Below are positions 55,622 to 64,000 of a DNA stretch of 64,000 nt, piece by piece. The translations under genes were made by a program, and so were the position numbers. A model generated the notes under the pieces. The model had not been told where the DNA came from. It did not search any database and saw only the letters and a list, made by a program, of their open reading frames with translations. Source of the stretch: Corticibacter populi (GTDB lineage: Bacteria > Pseudomonadota > Gammaproteobacteria > Burkholderiales > Burkholderiaceae_C); the NCBI RefSeq assembly GCF_004217315.1, contig NZ_SGWR01000002.1, positions 240,414-304,413 on the forward strand, written 5' to 3'. Each line of letters begins with the position of its first letter. Within the stretch, counting starts at the first letter, position 1.

Positions 55622-56161
55622 TCAACGCAGGTAGGGCAGAACCTGCGACAAGGTTTGAATCACGACAAAGTCATTTCTTGGCGAGGACTGCCCATCGCCG
55701 CGCACCAGCAGATTGGTGCCCACCCCCGCGGCCATCCCTGCCTGCATATCCGTCAGATTGTCTCCCACCATGATGGAATGTGGCAGGTCCAACCGCAGGT
55801 CCCGCTGGGCCTGCAACAGCATCCCCGGTCCGGGTTTTCGTGCATCCGAATGACGCCGATAGGGTCCTTTGCCGTGCTCCGGATGGTCAGGACAGAAATA
55901 CACGCCATCAAGGCCCCCGCCCTGTTGCACGAACTGCTGCGCCACCCATTCCATCAGCGCAGTGAAGTCCGCCTCGCTGTAATAGCCTCGCCCGATGCCG
56001 GCCTGGTTGGTGACCACCACCACTTGGTATTCCCGGCTCTTGGCCTCGCGCACCAATTCGAAGATGCCTTCGCAGAACACGAAGTCCTCGACTTTGTGCA
56101 CATAGGCCGTATCGACGTTGATGACGCCATCACGATCGAGAAACAAGGCCTTGTTCAACAT
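55622..56161 (-). CDS. gmhB: D-glycero-manno-heptose 1,7-bisphosphate 7-phosphatase
   Basis: A 179-residue HAD phosphatase. The nucleophile motif is DRDGVINVD (the Asp pair), VTNQAGIGRGYY is motif II, CPDHPEHGKGPYRRHSDARKPGPGML resembles the zinc-loop and Lys regions, and MVGDNLTDMQAG is motif IV. The usual four-Cys zinc site is reduced here: one Cys and His residues are evident. It acts after HddA in the heptose pathway. The gene overlaps hddC by seven bases. Confidence 0.92.
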   Translation of the reverse strand: MLNKALFLDRDGVINVDTAYVHKVEDFVFCEGIFELVREAKSREYQVVVVTNQAGIGRGYYSEADFTALMEWVAQQFVQQGGGLDGVYFCPDHPEHGKGPYRRHSDARKPGPGMLLQAQRDLRLDLPHSIMVGDNLTDMQAGMAAGVGTNLLVRGDGQSSPRNDFVVIQTLSQVLPYLR

Positions 56162-56856
56162 GCCCGTTGCGACGCCACGCGCAGCAGCGTCTGCGCGCGT
56201 TCGTAGTCCTCTGGAATGCCGATGTCGATGAACAGGCCCTGGGTGACATGCGCCATGACGGCACCGCTGGCCACCAGGGGCTCCAGCACCGACTGCTCCA
56301 AGGAGAATGGCGCCGGCAGCAGGACATTGGCAAAGACATGCACGGGCAACACATAGCAGCCTGCATTGATCAGGCCGGGGCCTGAGCCCGACTTTTCACC
56401 GAAGGAGAGCACACGACGCCCGGCCAGGGCCACCTGCCCATAACGCGCTACGTCATCGACCTTCCGAGCCACGATGATGGGCTGCCCGAATTCCTGCCAC
56501 AAGGCCTCCACATCACTCACTTCCAGGTCGAGGTAGGTATCTCCATTGAACACGAAAACATGGTCGCCGCTGATCTGCGTGATGGCCTGGCGCAATGCGC
56601 CACCGGTACCCAGCGGCTGAGGCTCCATTTCATAGACCAAATCCATGTCCTCGAAACGCGTGCCGAAGTGCGAACGGATGGCCTCCGCCTTGTAGCCAAC
56701 CGACAGGATCACGCGATGGAACCCTTTGTTGGCCAGTAACGTCAGCAGTATCTCCAGAAAGGGACGTCCGGCGACAGGCGCCATGGGCTTGGGTGTATCG
56801 GGTACGACGGCGCGCAAACGGGTGCCCAGGCCGCCGGCCAGGATGATGGCCTCCAT
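56155..56856 (-). CDS. hddC: D-glycero-alpha-D-manno-heptose 1-phosphate guanylyltransferase
   Basis: A 233-residue nucleotidyltransferase. EAIILAGGLGTRLRAVVPDTPKPMAPVAGRPFL is the characteristic loop, FVFNGDTYLDLEV the metal motif, and GLFIDIGIPEDYERAQ the C-terminal end. Sequence and neighbours (hddA, gmhA, gmhB) fit HddC, which activates the heptose with GTP. The start at 56856 lies two bases below the gmhA stop; the longer frame upstream overlaps gmhA. Confidence 0.88.
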   Translation of the reverse strand: MEAIILAGGLGTRLRAVVPDTPKPMAPVAGRPFLEILLTLLANKGFHRVILSVGYKAEAIRSHFGTRFEDMDLVYEMEPQPLGTGGALRQAITQISGDHVFVFNGDTYLDLEVSDVEALWQEFGQPIIVARKVDDVARYGQVALAGRRVLSFGEKSGSGPGLINAGCYVLPVHVFANVLLPAPFSLEQSVLEPLVASGAVMAHVTQGLFIDIGIPEDYERAQTLLRVASQRAC

Positions 56857-56857
56857 G

Positions 56858-57442
56858 CTATTGCCGCGCGCCAAAAATGGCCTGCTCCACCAGCTGGCAC
56901 AGCGTGTGACCCAGCAGCAGATGGCCCTCTTGGATCCTGGGCGTGTGCGCGGAAGGCACGGCCAGCAGGTGATCACACAGTTCGAGCATCGCACCACCGC
57001 GATTGCCCGTCAGTCCGACAGTGACCAAGCCGAGACGGCGCGCCTCCTCGAATGCCTTGAGCACATTCGGCGAGCGGCCTGAAGTGCTGTAGCCGATGAA
57101 CACATCACCACGGCGCCCCAGTGCCTGCACCTGGCGGGAGAACAGTTTCTCGTAGCCATAGTCGTTGCCAATGGCCGTCAGAATCGAGGTATCAGTGGTC
57201 AGTGCGATCGCCGGCAGGCCCGGGCGGTCGAATTCGAAGCGGCTGACGAACTCCCCGGCGATGTGCTGGGCATCGGCGGCACTGCCGCCATTGCCAGCCA
57301 GCAGGATCTTGCCGTCCTGACCCAGACTTGCGATGCAGGCCCGAGCCACCTTTTCCAGCGTGTGGTGCAGCGCACCGTCAGCCGCCATGGCGCTGATCAA
57401 CGCCGCGCTTTGGCCCATGCATTTCTCTATGGCTTCAATCAT
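56858..57442 (-). CDS. gmhA: sedoheptulose-7-phosphate isomerase
   Basis: A 194-residue SIS-domain isomerase making D-glycero-manno-heptose 7-phosphate. [23 protein letters not shown] is the GmhA signature, with [23 protein letters not shown] and [16 protein letters not shown]. The start overlaps the hddA stop by four bases. It is the first enzyme of the heptose route. Confidence 0.95.
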   Translation of the reverse strand: MIEAIEKCMGQSAALISAMAADGALHHTLEKVARACIASLGQDGKILLAGNGGSAADAQHIAGEFVSRFEFDRPGLPAIALTTDTSILTAIGNDYGYEKLFSRQVQALGRRGDVFIGYSTSGRSPNVLKAFEEARRLGLVTVGLTGNRGGAMLELCDHLLAVPSAHTPRIQEGHLLLGHTLCQLVEQAIFGARQ

Positions 57443-58467
57443 TGGATACTCCAGGCTTGGGAGCCGTTCTTGGTGAAGTGGCAGTTCGATATCTGGCCGT
57501 CAAAGTCGCCGAGTGCGCGCACCACATTCATACGATGCTCCGGTGGCACGAAAAACACCATGAAGCCACCGCCACCGGCTCCCGAGACTTTCCCGGCCAA
57601 CGCTCCAGCGGCGATCGCCGCGTCGTAAATGCCTTCGATGCGTGGAGTCGAGACAGTCGATGCCGAACGCTTCTTGCTCTCCCATCCCATGCGCATCGAT
57701 TGGACGATGCCATCGAAGTCGCCCTTGAGCAGGCTTTCCTTCATGGCCAGCGCCTCTTTCTTGAGGCCCTGCATGGCTTCGATGGCTTGCGCCCGTCCGG
57801 ACGAGACATTCTTGCTCTGATCAGCAATGATGCGCGCGGACTCTCGCGAAACGCCCGTGAAGAACAGGATCAGAGAGGCCTCCAGTTCACAGATGATGTG
57901 GTTCTTGATGCGCAACGAATTCACCACCGCTCGATTGTCCGCATAGAACTCCATGAAGTTGAAGCCGCCAAAACTGGCCGAATACTGATCCTGGCGACCA
58001 CCTGCCAGGCCGCAGACCACGCGCTCGATGTCAAAGGCCAATGCGGCGATCGCATAGTCATCCAGAGGGATGTTGAGAAACTCGGTGAACGCCCGGATCA
58101 TCGCCACCACCAGTGTCGACGACGCCCCCAGACCGGATCCGACCGGGGCATCGCAGTATGTCGTCAGCGACAGCGCGATGTTCTCACCACCATGGTATCG
58201 ATCCATGAAATGGCGATAGACGGCGCGATGCAACATCAATGTCGGCGCCAGCTCCACTCGCTCGTTCAGCGGCAACACCACCTCCTGTTGCTGATCGGTC
58301 GCCGAAAAACGAATGGTGCTTCCATCGCTGGGCTGCAAAACGGCATAGGCATAGCGATCGATCGTCGCATTGAGTACGTAACCGCCATGCAGATCGCAAA
58401 AGGGCGCGACATCAGTGCCGCCACCAGCCAGCCCCAGGCGCAGCGGGGCCCGCGCACGAAATATCAT
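57439..58467 (-). CDS. hddA: D-glycero-alpha-D-manno-heptose 7-phosphate kinase
   Basis: A 342-residue GHMP kinase. [20 protein letters not shown] is the HddA-type start, [20 protein letters not shown] is the ATP loop, and [14 protein letters not shown] the C-terminal motif. HddA sets the alpha-anomer, which separates this GDP-heptose route from the ADP-heptose (HldE) route used for the LPS core. GAGGAA lies before ATG 58467. It follows the large glycosyltransferase by 20 bases. Confidence 0.93.
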   Translation of the reverse strand: MIFRARAPLRLGLAGGGTDVAPFCDLHGGYVLNATIDRYAYAVLQPSDGSTIRFSATDQQQEVVLPLNERVELAPTLMLHRAVYRHFMDRYHGGENIALSLTTYCDAPVGSGLGASSTLVVAMIRAFTEFLNIPLDDYAIAALAFDIERVVCGLAGGRQDQYSASFGGFNFMEFYADNRAVVNSLRIKNHIICELEASLILFFTGVSRESARIIADQSKNVSSGRAQAIEAMQGLKKEALAMKESLLKGDFDGIVQSMRMGWESKKRSASTVSTPRIEGIYDAAIAAGALAGKVSGAGGGGFMVFFVPPEHRMNVVRALGDFDGQISNCHFTKNGSQAWSIQ

Positions 58468-58487
58468 GGAATTCCTCTCGATCACAT

Positions 58488-61400
58488 TCAAACAGGCGTC
58501 TCGCGCGCCACAGCCAGCTTCGGATGGCTCAGCAGAGCGTCAAAGCCACGGATGTTGTCGGCAAAAAACGCGTCATAGGCCTGACGGCTGGCGCTGGCAA
58601 GTTCGTCAAGCAGCCGAGGGTTCTCGGCCACCTCGCGCAGCCCCTCGACCAGAGCAGCCAGCGTCTCGAACCGATGCATGGGGTGGGTTGCAGCCTCGAT
58701 TCCCTTGGAGCCGAAACCCGTCGTCAGCAAGGGCACCCCATAGGCCATGGCCTGCACGGTTTTGACATTGATGCCGGTGCCCACGGTCACCGGGGAAACC
58801 AGCAGATCCATCTCTGCGTAGAACGAGGAGATATCGTCGACGAAGCCGCGCAGCACGATGCCACGGTCATGAAACAGTGCCGCATCGGCATCCGGCAATT
58901 GCCCCACCATGTCGGCGACCTGCCCTGCAATGTGCACCTCGAACCCACGCTCGCCCGGGCACTGCTGCTCGAGCACCTTGAGGAAAGCAACCACCAATGC
59001 CAGATTCACGGTGTTCGCGCTGGCGACCAGACCGACGCGCCGAACCACGTCATAGCCCCGGTCCAGATAGCGCGCAGGCTCGATATGCGGGATCACGATG
59101 GAACGCGACTGCCCCATGACCCGGTTGAAATACTCCGCCTCCTCACTGCGCCTAGCCACCACCACATCCGCACGGCGCAGGTAGCGTCCCTCATCGTCTT
59201 CGCTGCAGGAGAAGAATTCGAGCGGCAGGCCATTGCGGCGCAGCATGTCGTAGCGGCTGCCCATCTTGTCGTGCGTATCGATGACCTTCAGTACATGGGC
59301 GGGCACGTAGTCCAGCAGCTTGGACTGGAAGACATAGGAGCAGAACACCATATCGATGTCGTACTGGTGGCACCACCGCGCAATCCGCTCGCCCAGGCCC
59401 TCGACGTACCACGCATCGAACGCCAGTTCTCCCTCCTTCGGCACCGGGAGGGGACAGGCAGGAACGACATCCACGGAGTCCCAGGCCTGGCGCATGGCAT
59501 TCAGCACCGTTTCGGACTGCCCTTCCTCATCGAGCAGCACGAAGTGCACGGCATGCCCATGCTGCTTGAAGTACGACGCGAATTGAAAGATCGTCGAGCG
59601 GTTGCCATGACTGGCCGGATGCGACGGATAGGGGCTGTAGTAGAGAATGTTCAAATGACCCGCGCGCCGACGCGCCAGCGCCCTGGCATCCAGCGTCCGC
59701 TCGCCGTTGGCCGCGGCCCTCTCCCAGCTGGTGGGCGGCAAATGACCGGCATCCAATGCATCCCGCCACTTCTGGGTGAGCTTGGCGATGTTCTGCTGCT
59801 GCAGGACCTTCGGCTTGTGAACCACCTGCTCGGCATAGGAGCCATGTTCGAAATGAATGACTTCCGAGCGGGGCTGGTACACCACCCTCAGTCCGGCGGC
59901 TCGCGCCATCATGGCCAGGTCGGAATCCTCGCAGTAGGCCGGTGCATAGCGCTCATCGAACCCGCCCACCTGATCCCAGAAACTGCGCCGGACCAGAATG
60001 GATGCGCCTGAAATGTAGTCCACTTCACGGGCAAAACAGAAGCTGGGATCAAAGCGCGGGAAACCGCGCCCCAGGTTAACGGCCGTGCCATCCCGGAACA
60101 GGCTGGCGCCGGCTTCCTGGATCAGGCCATCGGGATACAGCAGCTTCGACCCTGCGATGGCGACGCCGGCATCGGCTTCCAGCGTGTCATAGAGGGCATC
60201 CAGCCAGCCCGGAAACACGACCGTGTCATTGTTGAGAAACAGCAAATGGCGCCCACGCGCCTGCCTCGCGGCCGCGTTGCAGTTCCTCAGAAAGCCCACA
60301 TTGCTGGCGCCACGCACAACGGTCACCGAGGGAAACAATTCCGCTGCCTGCCGCGTTTCATCCGTGGAGCCATCGTCGGCGAGCAGGATCTCCACGCACC
60401 GTTCGCACGTCTCCAATGCCATCAGCACCGAATACAGGCAGCGCCGCGTCAGATTCCACTGGTTGTAAACCGGCACGATCACCGACACATCGACATCCCC
60501 AGCGGCGGCCGCGTCATCATGCGGCAGCGCCGCACGCCAAGCTTGCGCGCGCAGCCCTAGTTCGATCGATTCCAGATACAGCGTCTGGTCGAGCACCTGC
60601 GCATCATTGAGCAATCGGGTGAATGCCAGGTGGTTGGCCTCTTCACCAAAGCGCCGCGCAACCAGCGCCCGGCCCGCCGTGGACAGACGCAGACACAGTG
60701 CATCGTCACGCAAGAGACGAGCCACGGCATCCGCGAAGGATTGCGGATCGTCGGCCACCAGAGCATCGACCTCGCCGGCTATGCCCATGCCTTCAACCGC
60801 AATCGTCGTGCAGGCCATGGGAATGCCCGCTCCCATGGTCGCCGCCACCTTGCCCTTGATACCGGCACCATAGCGCAGCGGGGCCACGCCGATACGGTAG
60901 GCTGCAAAGGCCTGATCGAGATCGCTGACGTACCCCACGAAATGCACGCCGTCTTCTTGCTGCAGCGCGATGACCTCCGGGGGTGCCTCCGCCCCCAGGA
61001 TATCAAAACGCGCATCGGGACACTGCCGGCGCACCAGCGGCCACACCTGCCGGACGAACCAGATAACCGCATTTACATTCGGCGCGTGTGCATACCCCCC
61101 GATGAAGAAAATCCCCTGCCGCTGTGCTGCGACATAGGGACGATCCGTGACATCGACATACAAGGCATTGAACACCGAGAGCGACAGTCCGGGCTCGGCT
61201 TCGCGCAGCACCTCCGCTTCGGCGGCACTGACAACGACGGTGTGGTGGCTCAGCCGCATCACCTCCAACTCGCGATCACGGGTGTGTCGCGCCTGTGCCA
61301 ACGCCTTGGCATCCTGGCTCAACTCGGCCTGGCGCATCTCGCGCAGGAAATACAGGTCAGGCGCATGAAAGATCAGGCGCGCCTGCGGCGCCATGCGCTT

Positions 61401-62045
61401 GATGCAAGGCAGCAACTGTTCGGCGACATCCACGCGAATCAAGTACATGCAGCCGAACACATGACCTTGACGGGAAAGGAACTCGGTTGCCGATCGATAC
61501 CCCTGACGCGGACTCACCACCGTTACGCCCAAGGCCTCGAGTTCCACGCGGGATGGCTCATGTTCCTGCATGTCGCACGGCAGGAAGGTCACCTGGTAGC
61601 CCAGTCTCACCAGACTTCGGAGAATGCCCACCGTGGCGCGCTCCCCGGCCGACACATCGGCTCGCGGCAGGCGATAGTCACTCACCAGAATGCGTGTGCT
61701 GCCAATCGGCGGCACTCCATCCAGACCGCCACCACTGACCGCATGCCCGATGACCTGCGAGCGAATGGCCTTTCCGCCGGAGCGGCGGTAGGTTTGCCAT
61801 ACGGAGGAAAGCGCCTTCGACAGCCCGATTCCCGCCTCCAATTCCCGCGCCACGAGGAATCCGGCACACACCAGACTCTGCCAGACCGGTTTGCGTCTGA
61901 CGAGGCGACGGCGGAGATGATCGGGATCGGACAGGACTTGGCTGTAGAAATCCGGATTCGATTTGCGCTCACGCAGCCATTCCCGGAAATTTCTGTAGTA
62001 ATAGACGCTCGCGGGAAAGGCAAAAGCCGCGCTCAATAATCTCAT
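58488..62045 (-). CDS. Three-domain glycosyltransferase (GT4-GT2-GT4)
   Basis: A 1185-residue protein. Residues ~118-480 form a GT4-like GT-B domain (RILVSDYRLPRADVSAGER, then FFIGGYAHAPNVNAVIWF and PLRYGAGIKGKVAATMGAGIP). Residues ~518-770 form a GT2 GT-A domain (VSVIVPVYNQWNLTRRCL, LLADDGSTDET, FLNNDTVVFPGW, YCEDSDLAMMARAAG). Residues ~798-1170 form a second GT-B domain (ILYYSPYPSHPASHGNRSTI, VSPVTVGTGINVKTVQAMAYG, LLTTGFGSKGIEAA). It probably adds several sugars of a repeat unit or cap. No membrane helix is evident. The start lacks a clear ribosome-binding site and is preceded by a hairpin. Confidence 0.9.
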   Translation of the reverse strand: MRLLSAAFAFPASVYYYRNFREWLRERKSNPDFYSQVLSDPDHLRRRLVRRKPVWQSLVCAGFLVARELEAGIGLSKALSSVWQTYRRSGGKAIRSQVIGHAVSGGGLDGVPPIGSTRILVSDYRLPRADVSAGERATVGILRSLVRLGYQVTFLPCDMQEHEPSRVELEALGVTVVSPRQGYRSATEFLSRQGHVFGCMYLIRVDVAEQLLPCIKRMAPQARLIFHAPDLYFLREMRQAELSQDAKALAQARHTRDRELEVMRLSHHTVVVSAAEAEVLREAEPGLSLSVFNALYVDVTDRPYVAAQRQGIFFIGGYAHAPNVNAVIWFVRQVWPLVRRQCPDARFDILGAEAPPEVIALQQEDGVHFVGYVSDLDQAFAAYRIGVAPLRYGAGIKGKVAATMGAGIPMACTTIAVEGMGIAGEVDALVADDPQSFADAVARLLRDDALCLRLSTAGRALVARRFGEEANHLAFTRLLNDAQVLDQTLYLESIELGLRAQAWRAALPHDDAAAAGDVDVSVIVPVYNQWNLTRRCLYSVLMALETCERCVEILLADDGSTDETRQAAELFPSVTVVRGASNVGFLRNCNAAARQARGRHLLFLNNDTVVFPGWLDALYDTLEADAGVAIAGSKLLYPDGLIQEAGASLFRDGTAVNLGRGFPRFDPSFCFAREVDYISGASILVRRSFWDQVGGFDERYAPAYCEDSDLAMMARAAGLRVVYQPRSEVIHFEHGSYAEQVVHKPKVLQQQNIAKLTQKWRDALDAGHLPPTSWERAAANGERTLDARALARRRAGHLNILYYSPYPSHPASHGNRSTIFQFASYFKQHGHAVHFVLLDEEGQSETVLNAMRQAWDSVDVVPACPLPVPKEGELAFDAWYVEGLGERIARWCHQYDIDMVFCSYVFQSKLLDYVPAHVLKVIDTHDKMGSRYDMLRRNGLPLEFFSCSEDDEGRYLRRADVVVARRSEEAEYFNRVMGQSRSIVIPHIEPARYLDRGYDVVRRVGLVASANTVNLALVVAFLKVLEQQCPGERGFEVHIAGQVADMVGQLPDADAALFHDRGIVLRGFVDDISSFYAEMDLLVSPVTVGTGINVKTVQAMAYGVPLLTTGFGSKGIEAATHPMHRFETLAALVEGLREVAENPRLLDELASASRQAYDAFFADNIRGFDALLSHPKLAVARETPV

Positions 62046-62055
62046 TTAAAACTAT

Positions 62056-62074
62056 TCTCATTTATGAAATGAGA
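62056..62074 (-). other. AT-rich hairpin just upstream of the large GT start
   Basis: TCTCATTT-atg-AAATGAGA (62056-62074) is a perfect 8-bp inverted repeat in the 36-base gap between the pyruvyltransferase stop and the GT start, and TCTCATTT occurs again overlapping the start codon. It could pair with the start region and moderate translation, or stabilise mRNA ends. Confidence 0.4.
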
Positions 62075-62081
62075 TCTCTGG

Positions 62082-62993
62082 CTAAAATCTGGACCGACAG
62101 TAATGCTCGTAAATTTTATCACGATCCCACCAGGACCTCAGCGCCTGCGGCCACGAAGCACTTCGGACCTGGCGCAGGTACACGGACGCATAGACCTCCC
62201 GCCTGGCAACAAATGGACTCGACTCCAACAACGGCAGCAAAGGCGGAATCGACGCCCCCGCCACCCGAATACCATAATCCCGCCACGCATCGTTCACATT
62301 CCTGAAGAAAATAGGCTCACGTCCTATTGACTTGGAAAAATCCGCCCATTTGAAGGGAACATCAATCTGCCCACTATCCCAATAACCAAAAGGTTTTCCA
62401 TAGGCTGTCGCAGCAATGGCCCCATGCAACGCACCACAAAAAACAAAGGCACTCGAGAACACCGCGTCAATGAAATGCTCGACGTTCAAGTCCCCCCGTC
62501 CCACCGTGGCGCGCAACACCTCGTCGCAACCGGTCAGCGCGCGCAATTCCGCGTCACCGCGTGCATCCGAGCAATGCGGGATCACGACACGCTTACCCGC
62601 ATAACGCACCAGGGTGCGCGGTCGGTAGACATGGGGAAGAAAAAAAGCCGGGTCGCCCAAGGGCACATCGCGTCCGAGCACCTCCCGCGACAAAGGGCCA
62701 CGGACAGCGGGCACCTGCAACTGCGGCCATGCCTCGGGATGAAAGCCGTCGGGCGCGCGGCAACCACACCCCCAATACACGAGTTGATCGGTCGCATTCA
62801 GGTCCCACGTCCGGACATCCTGCCCGATCAGACCATCGTCGAGACAACTCCCGATGATGCGATACAGCACGCGCCCGTCTCCACCCACCTCATCGGCATG
62901 GAACAGGCGGCTGTATAAATAGTCGGTGAGATAGTCCCCGAAGTTCTGGATCAACTCACCTTGCCGCCAATAAACAAGATAACCCGTTCCCAA
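62082..62993 (-). CDS. Polysaccharide pyruvyl transferase family protein
   Basis: A 303-residue protein. LIQNFGDYLTDYLY has the NFGD motif and FCGALHGAIAATAYGKPFGYW the conserved LHG block of the family, which adds ketal-pyruvate to surface glycans. GSCLDDGLIGQDVRTWDLNAT fits the central region. The best start is TTG at 62993, since no ATG gives this frame before the NFGD motif. The frame is open back to the upstream gene's stop. Composition is AT-richer than the enzymes downstream. Confidence 0.82.
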   Translation of the reverse strand: MGTGYLVYWRQGELIQNFGDYLTDYLYSRLFHADEVGGDGRVLYRIIGSCLDDGLIGQDVRTWDLNATDQLVYWGCGCRAPDGFHPEAWPQLQVPAVRGPLSREVLGRDVPLGDPAFFLPHVYRPRTLVRYAGKRVVIPHCSDARGDAELRALTGCDEVLRATVGRGDLNVEHFIDAVFSSAFVFCGALHGAIAATAYGKPFGYWDSGQIDVPFKWADFSKSIGREPIFFRNVNDAWRDYGIRVAGASIPPLLPLLESSPFVARREVYASVYLRQVRSASWPQALRSWWDRDKIYEHYCRSRF

Positions 62994-63026
62994 TATTGCA
63001 ATCCAAAATATCTGTTTCGCGCCATT

Positions 63027-63827
63027 CTACAGATACTTCTTGATATTCACCATTGCCTGTTCGAAACCAAAAGCATCTGATTGCCGCAAAAAGTTTTCCA
63101 TTGTTTCGCGGGATTGGCTGGAGCTGTAGGTTCGACTCTGGGCACGATAACTGTGATCCACTGGCACCGCATCCACAATTCCCATTGTCAATCCATGGTG
63201 GGCCGCCTTGACGGGCCAGACCAGATCATATCCCCACCCCATGGGGCTGCTTTCATCGAATGGGAGCAGATTTTCGGCCGCCGCACGATCAAAACAGAAA
63301 AGGGGCCCGATTTCCACGAAATTGGTCTGCCGCGCCCGCACGCCTTTGTCTTGCAGACAGAATTTATGGTCCCGATAGCTGAAACGCGTCCGCGCGGGCT
63401 GGCTGATCGAAAATTTCAGGTCGTCGACCCAGGCCACATAGGCATCCACAAAATCCCGGCACAGCACGATGTCGTCGTCCGAGAAGAAAATCAAATCGTA
63501 ATCGTCCGGTCGGCACGATTGCAGCAGACGATTGAGGACCTGGAACTTGGGCGTCGCTTCAGTGAGATGGCATGTGGTGACCGCCTGCAATGCCTCAGGC
63601 GGCCTGCTGCGTCCCAGCGCCACCCAGCGCTGTTCGACACGGTGATGGCGAGATGCCGCGAAATCGCGCGCGAGGCGTTCGCATTGGTTCTCATGATCGG
63701 TCAGGTAAACCCCCAGAACCAGGATCCTCTTGCCAGAGACTGGCCGGGCCGGAAGCGGTGCGCGGTACAAACCCGCCGAGAAAACGAGACGCCGCAGTGG
63801 GCGCGTGACCAAGGTCCAGTAGTTCAT
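63027..63827 (-). CDS. GT-A fold glycosyltransferase (DUF707-like)
   Basis: A 266-residue protein. DLIFFSDDDIVLCRDFVDAYVAW carries the DDD metal motif; FSISQPARTRFSYRD, TNFVEIGPLFCFDRAA, GWGYDLVWPVKAA and GIVDAVPVDHSYR follow the DUF707/GT-A order of motifs. Specificity is unknown. It lies 33 bases upstream of the pyruvyltransferase gene and is likely co-transcribed. Lower GC than the heptose genes suggests separate ancestry. Confidence 0.75.
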   Translation of the reverse strand: MNYWTLVTRPLRRLVFSAGLYRAPLPARPVSGKRILVLGVYLTDHENQCERLARDFAASRHHRVEQRWVALGRSRPPEALQAVTTCHLTEATPKFQVLNRLLQSCRPDDYDLIFFSDDDIVLCRDFVDAYVAWVDDLKFSISQPARTRFSYRDHKFCLQDKGVRARQTNFVEIGPLFCFDRAAAENLLPFDESSPMGWGYDLVWPVKAAHHGLTMGIVDAVPVDHSYRAQSRTYSSSQSRETMENFLRQSDAFGFEQAMVNIKKYL

Positions 63828-63882
63828 CTGTCATTCCATATGGCACCAAGGCCACGCGCCAAGGCACCAAATCGACGCCTCC

Positions 63883-64000
63883 CTATGCAGCCGTCGTCGC
63901 AACCACCTCTGGCTGAACATCCATCGCCATTTGCGCCGCCACCAGCCGGGCAAAAGCTCCATCCCTGGCCATCAGCTCGGCATAGTTCCCCATCTCGATG
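63883..64000 (-). CDS. ABC exporter C-terminal end (partial)
   Basis: Only the last 38 codons are present, ending at TAG 63883-63885. MGNYAELMARDGAFARLVAAQ is the usual end of the ATPase domain in MsbA-type ABC exporters (the 'G-Y-ELM---G-FA-L' pattern). The following residues (MAMDVQPEVVATTAA) are a non-conserved tail. It is upstream of the glycosyltransferase genes on the same strand and may export the product or its lipid carrier. The rest is outside the window. Confidence 0.65.
   Translation of the reverse strand, partial: IEMGNYAELMARDGAFARLVAAQMAMDVQPEVVATTAA

Overview
The window is a GC-rich chromosomal segment from a betaproteobacterium, most likely order Burkholderiales and plausibly family Comamonadaceae. 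The pointers are the mrdA-mreD-mreC-mreB block divergent from gatC-gatA-gatB, a TctC/Bug-type solute receptor, CbpA/CbpM, a DUF4124 protein and many tightly packed high-GC genes with ATGA overlaps. This is inference from gene content; no rRNA or other marker is present, and I saw no tRNA and no CRISPR array.

Layout. 1-3559: DUF58 tail, TgpA transglutaminase and a MltB-type lytic transglycosylase (envelope remodelling). 3672-3799: a nested long inverted repeat between convergent genes. 3804-7578: bioB, a lone LivK-type binding protein with a TTGCACA operator-like cluster, and a TSUP permease. 7596-12261: the rod-shape operon. 12488-15840: gatCAB, followed by an atypical gene that may encode an Imm49-like protein. 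16900-21881: a VOC protein with a C-terminal PCP_red-like segment, an SDR, a 30-codon Cys-containing ORF, a Bug receptor, YaeQ and an MFS transporter.

22100-27924 looks acquired. A frameshifted relaxase (DUF3363) tail and a perfect 11-bp hairpin are followed by a seven-gene minus-strand operon of lower GC: MarR regulator, antibiotic-biosynthesis-monooxygenase fold protein, DUF1772 protein, a membrane-anchored FAD/NAD(P)H reductase, cytochrome c', cytochrome b561 and a DUF2269-like membrane protein. Its promoter lies inside a perfect 15-bp inverted repeat. Divergent from it is a LysR gene cut after 26 codons by the left end of an IS3-family remnant, and then an alpha-carbonic anhydrase. The operon reads as a self-contained, derepressible membrane redox pathway and is the best candidate here for an undescribed system.

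28111-37909: an IclR-controlled Dpp/Opp-type ABC importer with an amidase and an M20-type amidohydrolase, suggesting uptake and hydrolysis of an amide, carbamoyl or peptide-like compound. 38152-52720: cbpA-cbpM, a DUF2799 lipoprotein, an SSS-family transporter behind a TPP riboswitch, a MocR regulator divergent from a LysE exporter, YqhA, a DUF4124 protein, pyrE, xth, an esterase lipoprotein, an MBL hydrolase, an AmpG-like permease and an OmpR/EnvZ-type pair.

52950-64000: a surface-polysaccharide locus. rmlBAC (no rmlD in view) faces a minus-strand cluster that reads, in transcription order: the end of an ABC exporter, a GT-A glycosyltransferase (DUF707-like), a pyruvyltransferase, an 1185-residue protein with three glycosyltransferase domains, then hddA-gmhA-hddC-gmhB. 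Those four genes make up the GDP-D-glycero-alpha-D-manno-heptose pathway. The locus continues past the right edge.
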